A stretch of 5,863 bases of DNA, from positions 1-5,863 of the forward strand of contig DATCTT010000147.1 in the NCBI GenBank assembly GCA_036567845.1, in the 5' to 3' direction. The position numbers and the translations under genes were made by a program. Below, piece by piece: positions 1-5,051 of this stretch. The stretch is from MWAR01 sp036567845 (GTDB lineage: Bacteria; Muiribacteriota; Ozemobacteria; Ozemobacterales; Ozemobacteraceae). Every line of letters starts with the position of its first letter. Position 1 is the stretch's first letter. The notes beneath the pieces are model-generated. The model made no database searches. It was not told the origin of the DNA and saw only the letters and a list, made by a program, of their open reading frames with translations.

Positions 1-728
1 TCGACCAGATCCTCGTATTCGATCCAGCAGTGGCCATTGTCCAGGGCTTCACGGACGCAGAAATTCAACCCAGCGCGGATACGAGGGGTGTGGTCCTTGG
101 GGGTGCCAAGCTTGCGGGCGATCTTGTCGACCTTCTTGAAGCCGAATCCCCGGATCTCCCGAATGAGGATGTACGGGTCTTCTTTCAGGATATCGAGGCA
201 GTTGCCGCCGAGTCTTTCGACCAGGGTGGTGACCTGATGATGGGTCAGGCCGAATGCCGACAGCCAGGCCATGACGGTGTTGACGCTACGGTTCTTCAAC
301 CATTCGTCACGCAGCCGCCGGGCCGCGTCCATGGGTAGCCGGGCTTTGAGCGCAATGCGCTCGGGGTCATTCAGAAGGGTTTCTTCAAAAGCGTCGCCGA
401 AACTCTCGACGATCAATCTGGCCTTGGCCGGACCAATGCCCTTGATCTCCGGATGGTTGGCCAGATAGTGGATCAGCCCCTCCGGATCGAGTTCGAGGTC
501 GTGCTCCATCCCGTCGACCTTGAACTGACGGCCGTATTTGGGATGGGTGGCCCACGACCCGAGCAGGACCACAGGCTGATTTTCCCGGGCGAACAAATTG
601 CCCGCGAACTGGACTTCCTCACCGGTCGGGGTGAGCAGTCGGCCTGCGGAGAACTTGGGTCCGGCATAGTAAACGCGCTCTATTCTTCCCCGGAGTCGCG
701 CCGGGTTACTCTCATTTCTTTTTGGCAT
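1..728 (-). CDS. recD2: RecD2-like ATP-dependent DNA helicase, N-terminal part (3' end outside window)
   Basis: This is the amino-terminal 242 codons of a RecD2 (YrrC)-type superfamily 1 DNA helicase, which moves 5'-3' on single-stranded DNA; the ATPase core lies beyond the left edge. Residues about 11-75 form the OB-like leader typical of the family, with a GSWATHPKYGRQF segment (57-69). Three helix-hairpin-helix-like motifs follow: IKGIGPAKARLIVESFG (95-111), residues 157-174, and IRGFGFKKVDKIARKLG (192-208). Near the end is the family's NGHCWIE-like segment. The ATG at 726-728 was chosen because a GGAGG lies 8 nt upstream. The start overlaps the last 49 nt of the ERCC4 nuclease gene, so the two are probably co-translated. 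Family members are usually 700-800 aa, so about a third is seen. No Walker motifs can be checked. In this context it probably unwinds DNA for phage-type recombination or replication. Family call is firm, exact role inferred. Confidence 0.88.
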   Translation of the reverse strand, partial: MPKRNESNPARLRGRIERVYYAGPKFSAGRLLTPTGEEVQFAGNLFARENQPVVLLGSWATHPKYGRQFKVDGMEHDLELDPEGLIHYLANHPEIKGIGPAKARLIVESFGDAFEETLLNDPERIALKARLPMDAARRLRDEWLKNRSVNTVMAWLSAFGLTHHQVTTLVERLGGNCLDILKEDPYILIREIRGFGFKKVDKIARKLGTPKDHTPRIRAGLNFCVREALDNGHCWIEYEDLV

Positions 729-1162
729 CTCGCGATCCTCCGGTGAAAACGTGTCAGGTACTCCTCGACAAAACGGCAGGCGGCCTGCCGGTCCGAGCAG
801 AAGTAGACGGGGACACCGAAGTCGACGACGATGGAGGCGACCGTTCCGATCAGCGCGTGCGGGTGGGCATCGCTGCGGTAGCGGCCATCGACCAGATCGC
901 GAAAGTTGCACTCGACAACCACGCAGGCGGATTCGTAGGCGGAGAGCTTTTCTAGCTCGCGGTGAAACCGCTTTCGCCCCCGGATGACGGTGGAGACGAA
1001 ATCCGTCAGGGATTTGCGCTCCACCGCCACCCGTTCCTCAAGGCCGACCAGTGAGTAATCACCGGCGGGCAGCGCCTTGCGAACCGCCGAAATTTTGTCG
1101 CTATCGAAGCTGTAGGGCTCCTGTTCGCGGGTGTCGACGACAACGGTGATCCGGTCCATCAT
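680..1162 (-). CDS. ERCC4/XPF-type nuclease domain protein
   Basis: A 160-aa protein made almost entirely of an ERCC4 (XPF/MUS81-type) nuclease domain, which cuts flap or branched DNA using a metal-binding acidic cluster. Visible motifs are the opening DTREQ (residues 10-14), GDY (34-36) and VERKSLTDF (47-55). These give the family's D...GD...ERKxxxD active-site signature with D10, D35, E48, K50 and D54 all present. A basic RGRKRFHREL stretch follows (61-70). There is no helicase or HhH2 tail, so it is a stand-alone nuclease as in several phages. The start (two Met codons in a row) overlaps the upstream stop as TGATG and lacks a strong Shine-Dalgarno, which suggests translational coupling to the DUF669 gene. 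The 3' end overlaps the helicase start by 49 nt. It likely trims flaps or resolves branched intermediates made by the other proteins of this cluster; the substrate is inferred. Confidence 0.88.
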   Translation of the reverse strand: MMDRITVVVDTREQEPYSFDSDKISAVRKALPAGDYSLVGLEERVAVERKSLTDFVSTVIRGRKRFHRELEKLSAYESACVVVECNFRDLVDGRYRSDAHPHALIGTVASIVVDFGVPVYFCSDRQAACRFVEEYLTRFHRRIARCQKEMRVTRRDSGEE

Positions 1163-1635
1163 CAGAACGGGATCATGTCGTCCATCGCCGCGCCGGGAGC
1201 CCCGGCATCGTCGGCCATGACAATGCGACGGTTGAAGTAGATGTTCTCGTTTTCACCGCGAGTGCGCTTGGTCACCTCCAGCTTGATGTTGAGAAGCTGC
1301 TCGAGGTGGCCCGGCAGGTCGGAGAGCTTCTGAAGCTGCAGCCCGCAGGTGTAGAGGTCCTGCTTGAGCCACTTGATGTTCTCGTTGCTGGCCATGACGT
1401 TGTTGCGCCAGAGCAGACGACCCTTGTGGGTCGGCGCGAGAATGCGCAGGGTCCACTTGAGCATGGGATTGCCCGAGGTCTGGGCGCGAGTCAGTTCGAC
1501 CCGGTCGACGTTGACCTGGTACTTGCCGTCGGGGACAGCCTCGAACTCACGCTCCTCGACTTCGGCGGTTTCGAAGGCGTCATCAAACTGCGCCAGGTCG
1601 AGGTTGCTGTTGGATTGGTTTTCGTAGTGTTCCAT
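1162..1635 (-). CDS. DUF669-family phage protein, probable SSB-like protein
   Basis: A 157-aa protein matching the DUF669 phage family from its core: PDGKYQVNVDRVELTRAQ (35-52), SGNPMLKWTLRIL (54-66), KGRLLWRNNVM (71-81), the WLKQDL...CGLQL region (89-101) and ENIYFNRRIV (130-139). The predicted beta-rich core is followed by a short acidic/Ala/Gly tail ending DDMIPF. That ending closely resembles the acidic hydrophobic C-terminal tip of bacterial SSB, which docks partner proteins. I infer a single-stranded-DNA-binding role and pairing with the Sak4-like ATPase encoded just upstream; Sak4 annealases are known to work with a cognate SSB. The start is supported by AAGGAG 7 nt upstream, and that site overlaps the TAA of the ATPase gene. 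Function is not proven for the family as a whole; family assignment is more certain than the SSB role. Confidence 0.8.
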   Translation of the reverse strand: MEHYENQSNSNLDLAQFDDAFETAEVEEREFEAVPDGKYQVNVDRVELTRAQTSGNPMLKWTLRILAPTHKGRLLWRNNVMASNENIKWLKQDLYTCGLQLQKLSDLPGHLEQLLNIKLEVTKRTRGENENIYFNRRIVMADDAGAPGAAMDDMIPF

Positions 1636-1647
1636 GGTCGGATCTCC

Positions 1648-2418
1648 TTACTGTTGGGGTTTCGCCGCCGCACTCGCGGTCGGCTCCGGCTTCGGCCGGG
1701 CGGCACTCGCCGCAGCTCCGGCTGCCGTGTTGTTGAACGCTTTCATGAAGCTCGAAAAATCGAGGGGGATGACTTCGGGGAGTCGGCCGGTGCGGTCACC
1801 GGCGTCGTAGTTGGGACTGGGCTTGGTGCGCATCACGCGCTGCCAGACCGGCTTGCCGTCCTCGCCGGTTTTCATGTCCAGGTCGCAGAACAGGATCAGG
1901 TCCACCAGACCGGTGACCAGCTTCCGCGCCTTTTCCGGCAGCGTCGGCACGATTCGGGTGTGCTTGCCGGTCCGGGTCTCGATGTCCCGTTCCTGGGAGT
2001 GGGAGATCAGGATCAGCCCATAGGGCAGGAAGGCGAGCTTGTTGATGACGCGCTGGAACTCGTTGTTGATCAGCGCGTAGCCCTTGCCGTAGCCCAGGTC
2101 GGACTCGTGCTCGATCTTGAATTTCTTGCAGACGTAGTCCGAGCACATCTTGTAGGCGTTATCCACCGTGTCGACGACGATGGTCTTGAACTCGTGCTTG
2201 CCATCGGCGATTTCCGCGCAGGCCTGCAGAAGGTCGTCCCAGCAGGTGATCGGGGTCTGAAACACCTCCAGGGCGTTCAGACCCGGCTCGGTCGCCAGGA
2301 ACAGTGCGTCATCGGCCTTGGAGCACCAGGTGCTCTTGCCGATCTTGCTCGGGCCGTACACCAGGGCGGTGAGGTCCGAGAGCGTGTGTTTGGGTTTGCT
2401 TTTGGTCTTGGGAAGCAT
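1648..2418 (-). CDS. Sak4-like/AAA_24 phage P-loop ATPase, probable single-strand annealing recombinase
   Basis: A 256-aa P-loop ATPase of the phage nucleotide-binding (AAA_24) group that includes Sak4-type RecA-like annealases. Walker A is GPSKIGKST (22-30), Walker B is TIVVDTVDN (79-87), and LILISHSQER (135-144) matches the strand plus polar motif after Walker B in RecA-fold proteins. The segment RTKPSPNYDAGDRTGRLP (197-214) is typical of this family. The last 27 residues are a low-complexity Ala/Pro/Lys tail, probably flexible. The start has AAGGAG 7 nt upstream, and the gene lies 26 nt after the nuclease gene. Next in the operon is a DUF669 protein with an SSB-like tip, the kind of partner Sak4 proteins need. 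The likely role is ATP-aided annealing of complementary single strands in phage recombination. A generic phage ATPase of unknown role is the alternative. Confidence 0.82.
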   Translation of the reverse strand: MLPKTKSKPKHTLSDLTALVYGPSKIGKSTWCSKADDALFLATEPGLNALEVFQTPITCWDDLLQACAEIADGKHEFKTIVVDTVDNAYKMCSDYVCKKFKIEHESDLGYGKGYALINNEFQRVINKLAFLPYGLILISHSQERDIETRTGKHTRIVPTLPEKARKLVTGLVDLILFCDLDMKTGEDGKPVWQRVMRTKPSPNYDAGDRTGRLPEVIPLDFSSFMKAFNNTAAGAAASAARPKPEPTASAAAKPQQ

Positions 2419-2444
2419 GGCTTCGTCTCCTTATGGTTGGGATT

Positions 2445-3461
2445 TCAAAACACCGGAGCGGCGTCTTCACCGGCTCCGTCCCGCAGCTCTTCGTGCGGGG
2501 CGATCCGTTGGAAATGGTTTTCGATGACGTTGGGGTTGCCGCCCGAGCGGCAGAGCTGGAAGTAGGCGCAGGGCCTTCCGTACTGGAAGCAGTAGCTGGT
2601 GTTGCGGTAGAAGGTGTTGCGCCGACGGGCGTCGAGCATGGCCTTGGAGAGCTCCCACAGCTCCGTCCGCAGTTCCTCGAACTGGTCGCGGGAGATGTAG
2701 AGCACCTCGCGATGGAACATGCCCGGCTCGAGGTACTTCTCCTGGAGCCGCTGCTGGAAGGTGTCGTCGTCCTCCGGCAGCTTGCGCTTGGCGCTGCTCT
2801 TGCCGGTTTTCGACTTGGCAATCAGCTCCGCCCGGCGGGCCTCGAATTCGGCTTCGGTCTCACCCTTGCCCTGGCGCAACTTGGCCTTGACCAGGACGTT
2901 GTAGATGATGCCGCTGACCGTGATGCCGAGGGTCTGCTCCAGGTACCAGGCGTAGAGGATGATCTGGAAATCGGTCCACAGCCGCTCCAGGTAGCTGGCG
3001 TCGATCTGCGAGGCGGTTTTGTGTTCCAGCAGGAAGTACTGGCCATCCTGACGGACGATGCCATCCACTTTTCCGGCGAGAATGAAACTGCGCGAGGTCG
3101 CCCCGGTCGCCGGGTTGACGATGGGACCTTCGAAGGTTTTCTCGAGCGCGACGACCTCGAACTCTTCGGCCGGATAGTGTTCCGCATAGGCGCTCATCAT
3201 GGCCCTGGCGAGATGCCAGTCGGCCTGTTGATGATCGTCCTGCGCCCGGTTCGGATAGGTACGGTCGATGTGGTCGAGGACCTTGGCCAGATCCCGCTCG
3301 CCGTGCCAGCACTCCAGGCAGTCGTGGATGACCGAGCCGAAGGCCAGATTGGGGTCGCGTTCGAGCGGCACCAGCTCGTCGATGTAGCGCCACTTACAGG
3401 CCATGCGGCAGTTGAGGAACAGCCGCCACATAGAATAGGTGGTGGTCATCAGCTCGCTCAT
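2445..3461 (-). CDS. PD-(D/E)XK superfamily nuclease (Cas4/RecB-like) with candidate Fe-S cysteines
   Basis: A 338-aa member of the RecB/Cas4-like PD-(D/E)XK exonuclease group. Visible motifs are GSVIHDCLE (42-50, motif I His46), GKVDGIV (130-136, Asp133), LLEHKT (144-149, Glu146 and Lys148) and the QxxxY helix QIILY (166-170). Cysteines C18 and C22 near the amino end plus C291, C298 and C304 near the carboxy end fit the layout of a [4Fe-4S] cluster that staples the domain ends together in AddB/Cas4-type nucleases, although the spacing CX6CX5C differs from the usual CX2CX5C. A charged insert (about 195-245) separates the catalytic core from the end. The start at ATG 3461 was chosen because it forms an ATGA overlap with the upstream stop; a longer frame runs back to 3635 but would overlap that gene deeply. 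Probable role: resection of DNA ends for the annealase. Confidence 0.85.
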   Translation of the reverse strand: MSELMTTTYSMWRLFLNCRMACKWRYIDELVPLERDPNLAFGSVIHDCLECWHGERDLAKVLDHIDRTYPNRAQDDHQQADWHLARAMMSAYAEHYPAEEFEVVALEKTFEGPIVNPATGATSRSFILAGKVDGIVRQDGQYFLLEHKTASQIDASYLERLWTDFQIILYAWYLEQTLGITVSGIIYNVLVKAKLRQGKGETEAEFEARRAELIAKSKTGKSSAKRKLPEDDDTFQQRLQEKYLEPGMFHREVLYISRDQFEELRTELWELSKAMLDARRRNTFYRNTSYCFQYGRPCAYFQLCRSGGNPNVIENHFQRIAPHEELRDGAGEDAAPVF

Positions 3462-3793
3462 ACCGCCACCCCCGCTTCGGCGGCGGGCGCTGCGCGATGC
3501 TTGGAGGCGCAGGCGCAGCCCGACGGTTGGGTTCGTTCGATCAGGACCGAGCGTTCGCCGTATTCCTTGGTGGCGAAGCCGGTGAAGATGCGGGCGAGGT
3601 CGCTGCCGACATCGGTGGATGCGTCGATCACGCAAGTGCGTCGGGCCTTGTCCAGATTGAACCGGCTCTCCATCCGCACACGGGAACGGCCATGCAGGCT
3701 TTCGACGGCCAGCATCGCCAGCATGAAAGTGTCTTCCAGTTCCTGGGCCGGGACCGACTCGTCAAAACGGTACTTGTAGGTGTCGTGAGTCAT
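3458..3793 (-). CDS. Uncharacterised 111-aa cluster protein
   Basis: I do not recognise this 111-aa protein. It begins MTHDTYKYRF, has an acidic amphipathic helix-like part (residues 12-34), then a basic RSRVRMESRF segment (37-45) and a mixed core (50-90), and ends in an Ala-rich tail with two close cysteines (C93, C95). There is no signal peptide or membrane segment. ATG 3793 is chosen because AGAGGAG lies about 8 nt upstream. The frame is open further back, to 4030, but that part overlaps the sigma-factor gene and is unlikely to be coding. It overlaps the PD-(D/E)XK nuclease start by 4 nt (ATGA), so the two are probably translated together, and an accessory role to that nuclease is possible. 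The small size, charge and position could suit a DNA-binding or nuclease-partner protein, but no function can be assigned. Confidence 0.7.
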   Translation of the reverse strand: MTHDTYKYRFDESVPAQELEDTFMLAMLAVESLHGRSRVRMESRFNLDKARRTCVIDASTDVGSDLARIFTGFATKEYGERSVLIERTQPSGCACASKHRAAPAAEAGVAV

Positions 3794-3796
3794 GGT

Positions 3797-3815
3797 TGAA
3801 CTCCTCTTTTGTTCA
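3797..3815 (-). promoter_or_regulatory. TGAAC-N9-GTTCA inverted repeat around the RBS of the 111-aa gene
   Basis: A perfect 5-bp inverted repeat (3797-3801 and 3811-3815) flanks a 9-nt centre that contains most of the AGAGGAG ribosome binding site. It could be a small hairpin presenting the Shine-Dalgarno in its loop, or a binding site. The same half-site, GAAC/GTTC, recurs as a stronger palindrome at 5072-5090. The arms are short, so chance is possible. Confidence 0.25.
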
Positions 3816-3831
3816 GGTTCTGATTTCCGAG

Positions 3832-3883
3832 GCCCCGGATAGCCGCACCATGCGGCACGGTGCTTACTTACCGGAGCCGGGGC
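3832..3883 (-). promoter_or_regulatory. Structured intercistronic region after the sigma-factor gene
   Basis: The 104-nt gap 3794-3897 holds a perfect 7-bp inverted repeat (3832-3838 with 3877-3883, GCCCCGG/CCGGGGC). It encloses two mutually exclusive smaller hairpins: 3845-3849 with 3859-3863 (GCACC/GGTGC), or 3842-3846 with 3852-3856 (GCCGC/GCGGC). No T-run follows on the minus strand, so it is not a standard intrinsic terminator. It could stabilise or process the mRNA between the sigma factor and the nuclease genes, or act as an attenuator. Nothing else in the gap is recognisable except the ribosome binding site of the next gene. Confidence 0.35.
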
Positions 3884-3897
3884 TGATGCGTCGGAGA

Positions 3898-4482
3898 TCA
3901 CAGGTAGTCGGTCAGGCCAGCCTCGCTGAAAGCCTCCCGCAGCTTGCTCAGCCGGTCGTAGAGGGTGGTTCTGGGAATGCCCATCTCCCGGGCGATTTCT
4001 GCCATGGTGCTGTCGTGCAGGCGCACGCACAGATCCCGGAGCTCCTCCGGTAGCGAGGCGATGGCCCGGTCGAGATCCATGCGGATCTCATGGGCGAGGC
4101 GCTCCCTTGTTTCGCGGGTGCCGCCTCCCAGAGAGCCCTCGCCATCCAGGAAGTCGATACGCTCGGTGGTGTCGCCTTCGCCGTTGTCGAGGGGTTCGTT
4201 GAGCGAGGTTTGGCAGAGCCGCCAGTCCCGGCATTGGGCGAACCGGGCCTCCAGAATGGTGGAGATGTGACGTTCGACGATCCGGGCCATGAAGGTGGTC
4301 TTCTTGGCCTTGGCGGGATTGAAATGCCGCATCCGCTGCAGCAGATCGATCATCAGTTCCTGTTCGAGGTCGGGTCTGTCGTCCTCGGTGAATCCGGCCT
4401 TGCCTACGAGTTGACGTGCTTTGTGCCGAATGAGGTCGGCGGCATACTTGTCGATGCCGTCGTAAGAATTCTGAGAAACCAT
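3898..4482 (-). CDS. Sigma-70 family RNA polymerase sigma factor (ECF-like, regions 2 and 4)
   Basis: A 194-aa sigma factor with only the two domains typical of small (ECF-like) members. Region 2 spans about 12-82 and includes DRPDLEQELMIDLLQRM (35-51) and the TFMARIVERHI helix (63-73), the part that contacts core polymerase and the -10 element. An acidic, Gly-rich linker follows (about 95-125). Region 4 spans about 136-188, with LDRAIASLPEELRDLC (137-152) and the helix-turn-helix AEIAREMGIPRTTLYDRL (161-178), which would read the -35 element. ATG 4482 is supported by an AGGAGG 5 nt upstream, which lies inside a perfect hairpin. No anti-sigma gene is adjacent. It probably directs transcription of this cluster or of later genes of the same element; the target is inferred. 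A regulator that has lost polymerase binding cannot be excluded. Confidence 0.85.
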   Translation of the reverse strand: MVSQNSYDGIDKYAADLIRHKARQLVGKAGFTEDDRPDLEQELMIDLLQRMRHFNPAKAKKTTFMARIVERHISTILEARFAQCRDWRLCQTSLNEPLDNGEGDTTERIDFLDGEGSLGGGTRETRERLAHEIRMDLDRAIASLPEELRDLCVRLHDSTMAEIAREMGIPRTTLYDRLSKLREAFSEAGLTDYL

Positions 4483-4677
4483 CGGGGCCTCCTCGGAGCG
4501 AGGAGGAGGTCCGCGTGGGTGTCGGCACGGGCCAGATCACAGGACAAAGCTGTCGCGTGGGCGAAGGGGTCGCAGGTACGCCGCCAATTGCCGTATTCGG
4601 CTCGGCGACACCCACAACAGCCTCCGCCATGCGTCCAGCTTGTTGTCCAGTGTCTAAGGGTTCAGGTCGTTACGTGT
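4483..4677 (-). other. 195-nt non-coding leader of the sigma-factor gene, potentially structured RNA
   Basis: No convincing gene lies here; a frame starting at 4630 has no good ribosome binding site and runs on as a shadow of the sigma-factor gene. The stretch contains a perfect 10-bp inverted repeat (4515-4524 and 4606-4615, GTGGGTGTCG/CGACACCCAC). In the minus-strand transcript this would close an 81-nt loop with several short hairpin candidates, for example GCCG-AATA-CGGC, GCGA-N5-TCGC and GACA-N4-TGTC. The closing stem ends about 8 nt before a hairpin that contains the Shine-Dalgarno. The layout resembles a cis-acting regulatory RNA, but no known riboswitch class is recognised. Confidence 0.45.
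4488..4506 (-). promoter_or_regulatory. Hairpin sequestering the Shine-Dalgarno of the sigma-factor gene
   Basis: Positions 4488-4495 and 4499-4506 form a perfect 8-bp inverted repeat with a 3-nt loop. In the mRNA this is CCUCCUCG, CUC, CGAGGAGG. The 3' arm contains the AGGAGG that serves ATG 4482 with 5-nt spacing. If folded, the start would be hidden from ribosomes, so translation should depend on unfolding by a ligand, temperature, a protein, or ribosomes arriving from upstream. Confidence 0.6.
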
Positions 4678-4682
4678 TCAGG
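4660..4682 (-). repeat. Direct repeat CCTGAAC at the gene end
   Basis: Two copies of CCTGAAC (minus strand; plus-strand GTTCAGG at 4660-4666 and 4676-4682) lie 16 nt apart, start to start, around the stop codon of the 108-aa gene. A third copy, as ACCTGAAC, lies at 3811-3818 before the RBS of the 111-aa gene. They could be binding half-sites or promoter elements; the short length makes this uncertain. Confidence 0.25.
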
Positions 4683-5004
4683 CTGCCCGTTCCTCGATGC
4701 GCATCAGGAACGGGAGACCGTGTTTGATCTCGAGCAGGCAGACTTTTCCGCTGCCCATCTGCGCGAGGTGCTCCAGCAGCGCCACGACCTCTTGCTTGAG
4801 AATGAAGTCATCCTGGTCGCGCTCGGGCCGGGGACCGCTCTGTCCGCCCAGTTTGATCTCGCGCTCAATGACCGTGTCAGGGGTGAGTTCCGGCTCGCCG
4901 TCGCGGACCGGAATGTTGGTGATGCGGCCGAAGTTGATGTCCTGCATCAACTCGATGAGTCGCCGCTTCGGTGGGGTGAGGTGTGCTTTGCTTGTCTGGT
5001 TCAT
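4678..5004 (-). CDS. Uncharacterised 108-aa phage-type protein, first gene of the cluster
   Basis: A 108-aa protein that I can only describe. It opens with a basic stretch, HLTPPKRRLIELMQDINFG (8-26), then RITNIPVRDGEPELTP (27-42), a segment with EREIKLGGQSGPRPERDQDDF (48-67), and a C-terminal half with a helix (LKQEVVALLEHLAQM, 69-83) and strands. It has no signal peptide, membrane segment or cysteine-rich motif. I have the impression that similar small proteins occur near phage replication genes, but this cannot be checked here. The start is well supported by AAGGAGG 6 nt before the ATG. It is the first gene after the 322-nt non-coding region, so it probably heads the operon. The last codons overlap a strong hairpin (4686-4714). 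The N-terminal basic part could bind nucleic acid; no function is claimed. Confidence 0.72.
   Translation of the reverse strand: MNQTSKAHLTPPKRRLIELMQDINFGRITNIPVRDGEPELTPDTVIEREIKLGGQSGPRPERDQDDFILKQEVVALLEHLAQMGSGKVCLLEIKHGLPFLMRIEERAA
4686..4714 (-). repeat. Near-perfect hairpin at the 3' end of the 108-aa gene
   Basis: The arms CCCGTTCCT (4686-4694) and AGGAACGGG (4706-4714) are exactly complementary. They enclose the self-complementary GATGCGCATC (4696-4705), leaving a single bulged base at 4695. The RNA stem would be about 12 bp with a GCGC loop. It lies within the last codons of the gene and has no T-run after it on the minus strand. It may slow decay or cause pausing between this gene and the sigma-factor leader. 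Confidence 0.5.
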
Positions 5005-5051
5005 GCCGAACCTCCTTCATTTCTGGACCGACCGGGAGACAGGTCCGGCAT
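5001..5051 (-). CDS. Possible 16-residue leader peptide
   Basis: A short frame begins at ATG 5051 and encodes MPDLSPGRSRNEGGSA. Its TGA overlaps the ATG of the 108-aa gene (ATGA), the same overlap style seen elsewhere in the cluster. Only a weak GGGAA precedes the start. The frame reads through the AAGGAGG of the next gene, so its translation would pass over that ribosome binding site and could couple or interfere with it. Chance is a real possibility. Confidence 0.2.
   Translation of the reverse strand: MPDLSPGRSRNEGGSA

Noticed and set aside
1306..2565. Long plus-strand open frame of 419 codons
   Set aside because: It is antisense to the DUF669 and ATPase genes, which carry clear family motifs; its protein is a low-complexity Val/Gly/Leu/Arg shadow expected of GC-rich codon use.
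3461..3635. Upstream extension of the nuclease gene
   Set aside because: It would overlap the 111-aa gene by 178 nt, and the added residues are Arg/His-rich shadow sequence; the ATGA-overlapping start at 3461 is more credible.
2433..3779. Plus-strand open frame of 448 codons
   Set aside because: Antisense to the PD-(D/E)XK nuclease and 111-aa genes, with no recognisable motif and a composition typical of a complementary-strand shadow.
3832..3883. Possible tRNA or intrinsic terminator
   Set aside because: No tRNA cloverleaf with T-loop and anticodon arm can be drawn, and no U-run follows the stem on either strand.
4088..4630. Minus-strand frame beginning in the sigma-factor leader
   Set aside because: No good ribosome binding site at 4630, and it continues out of frame through the sigma-factor gene; the leader is better explained as structured RNA.
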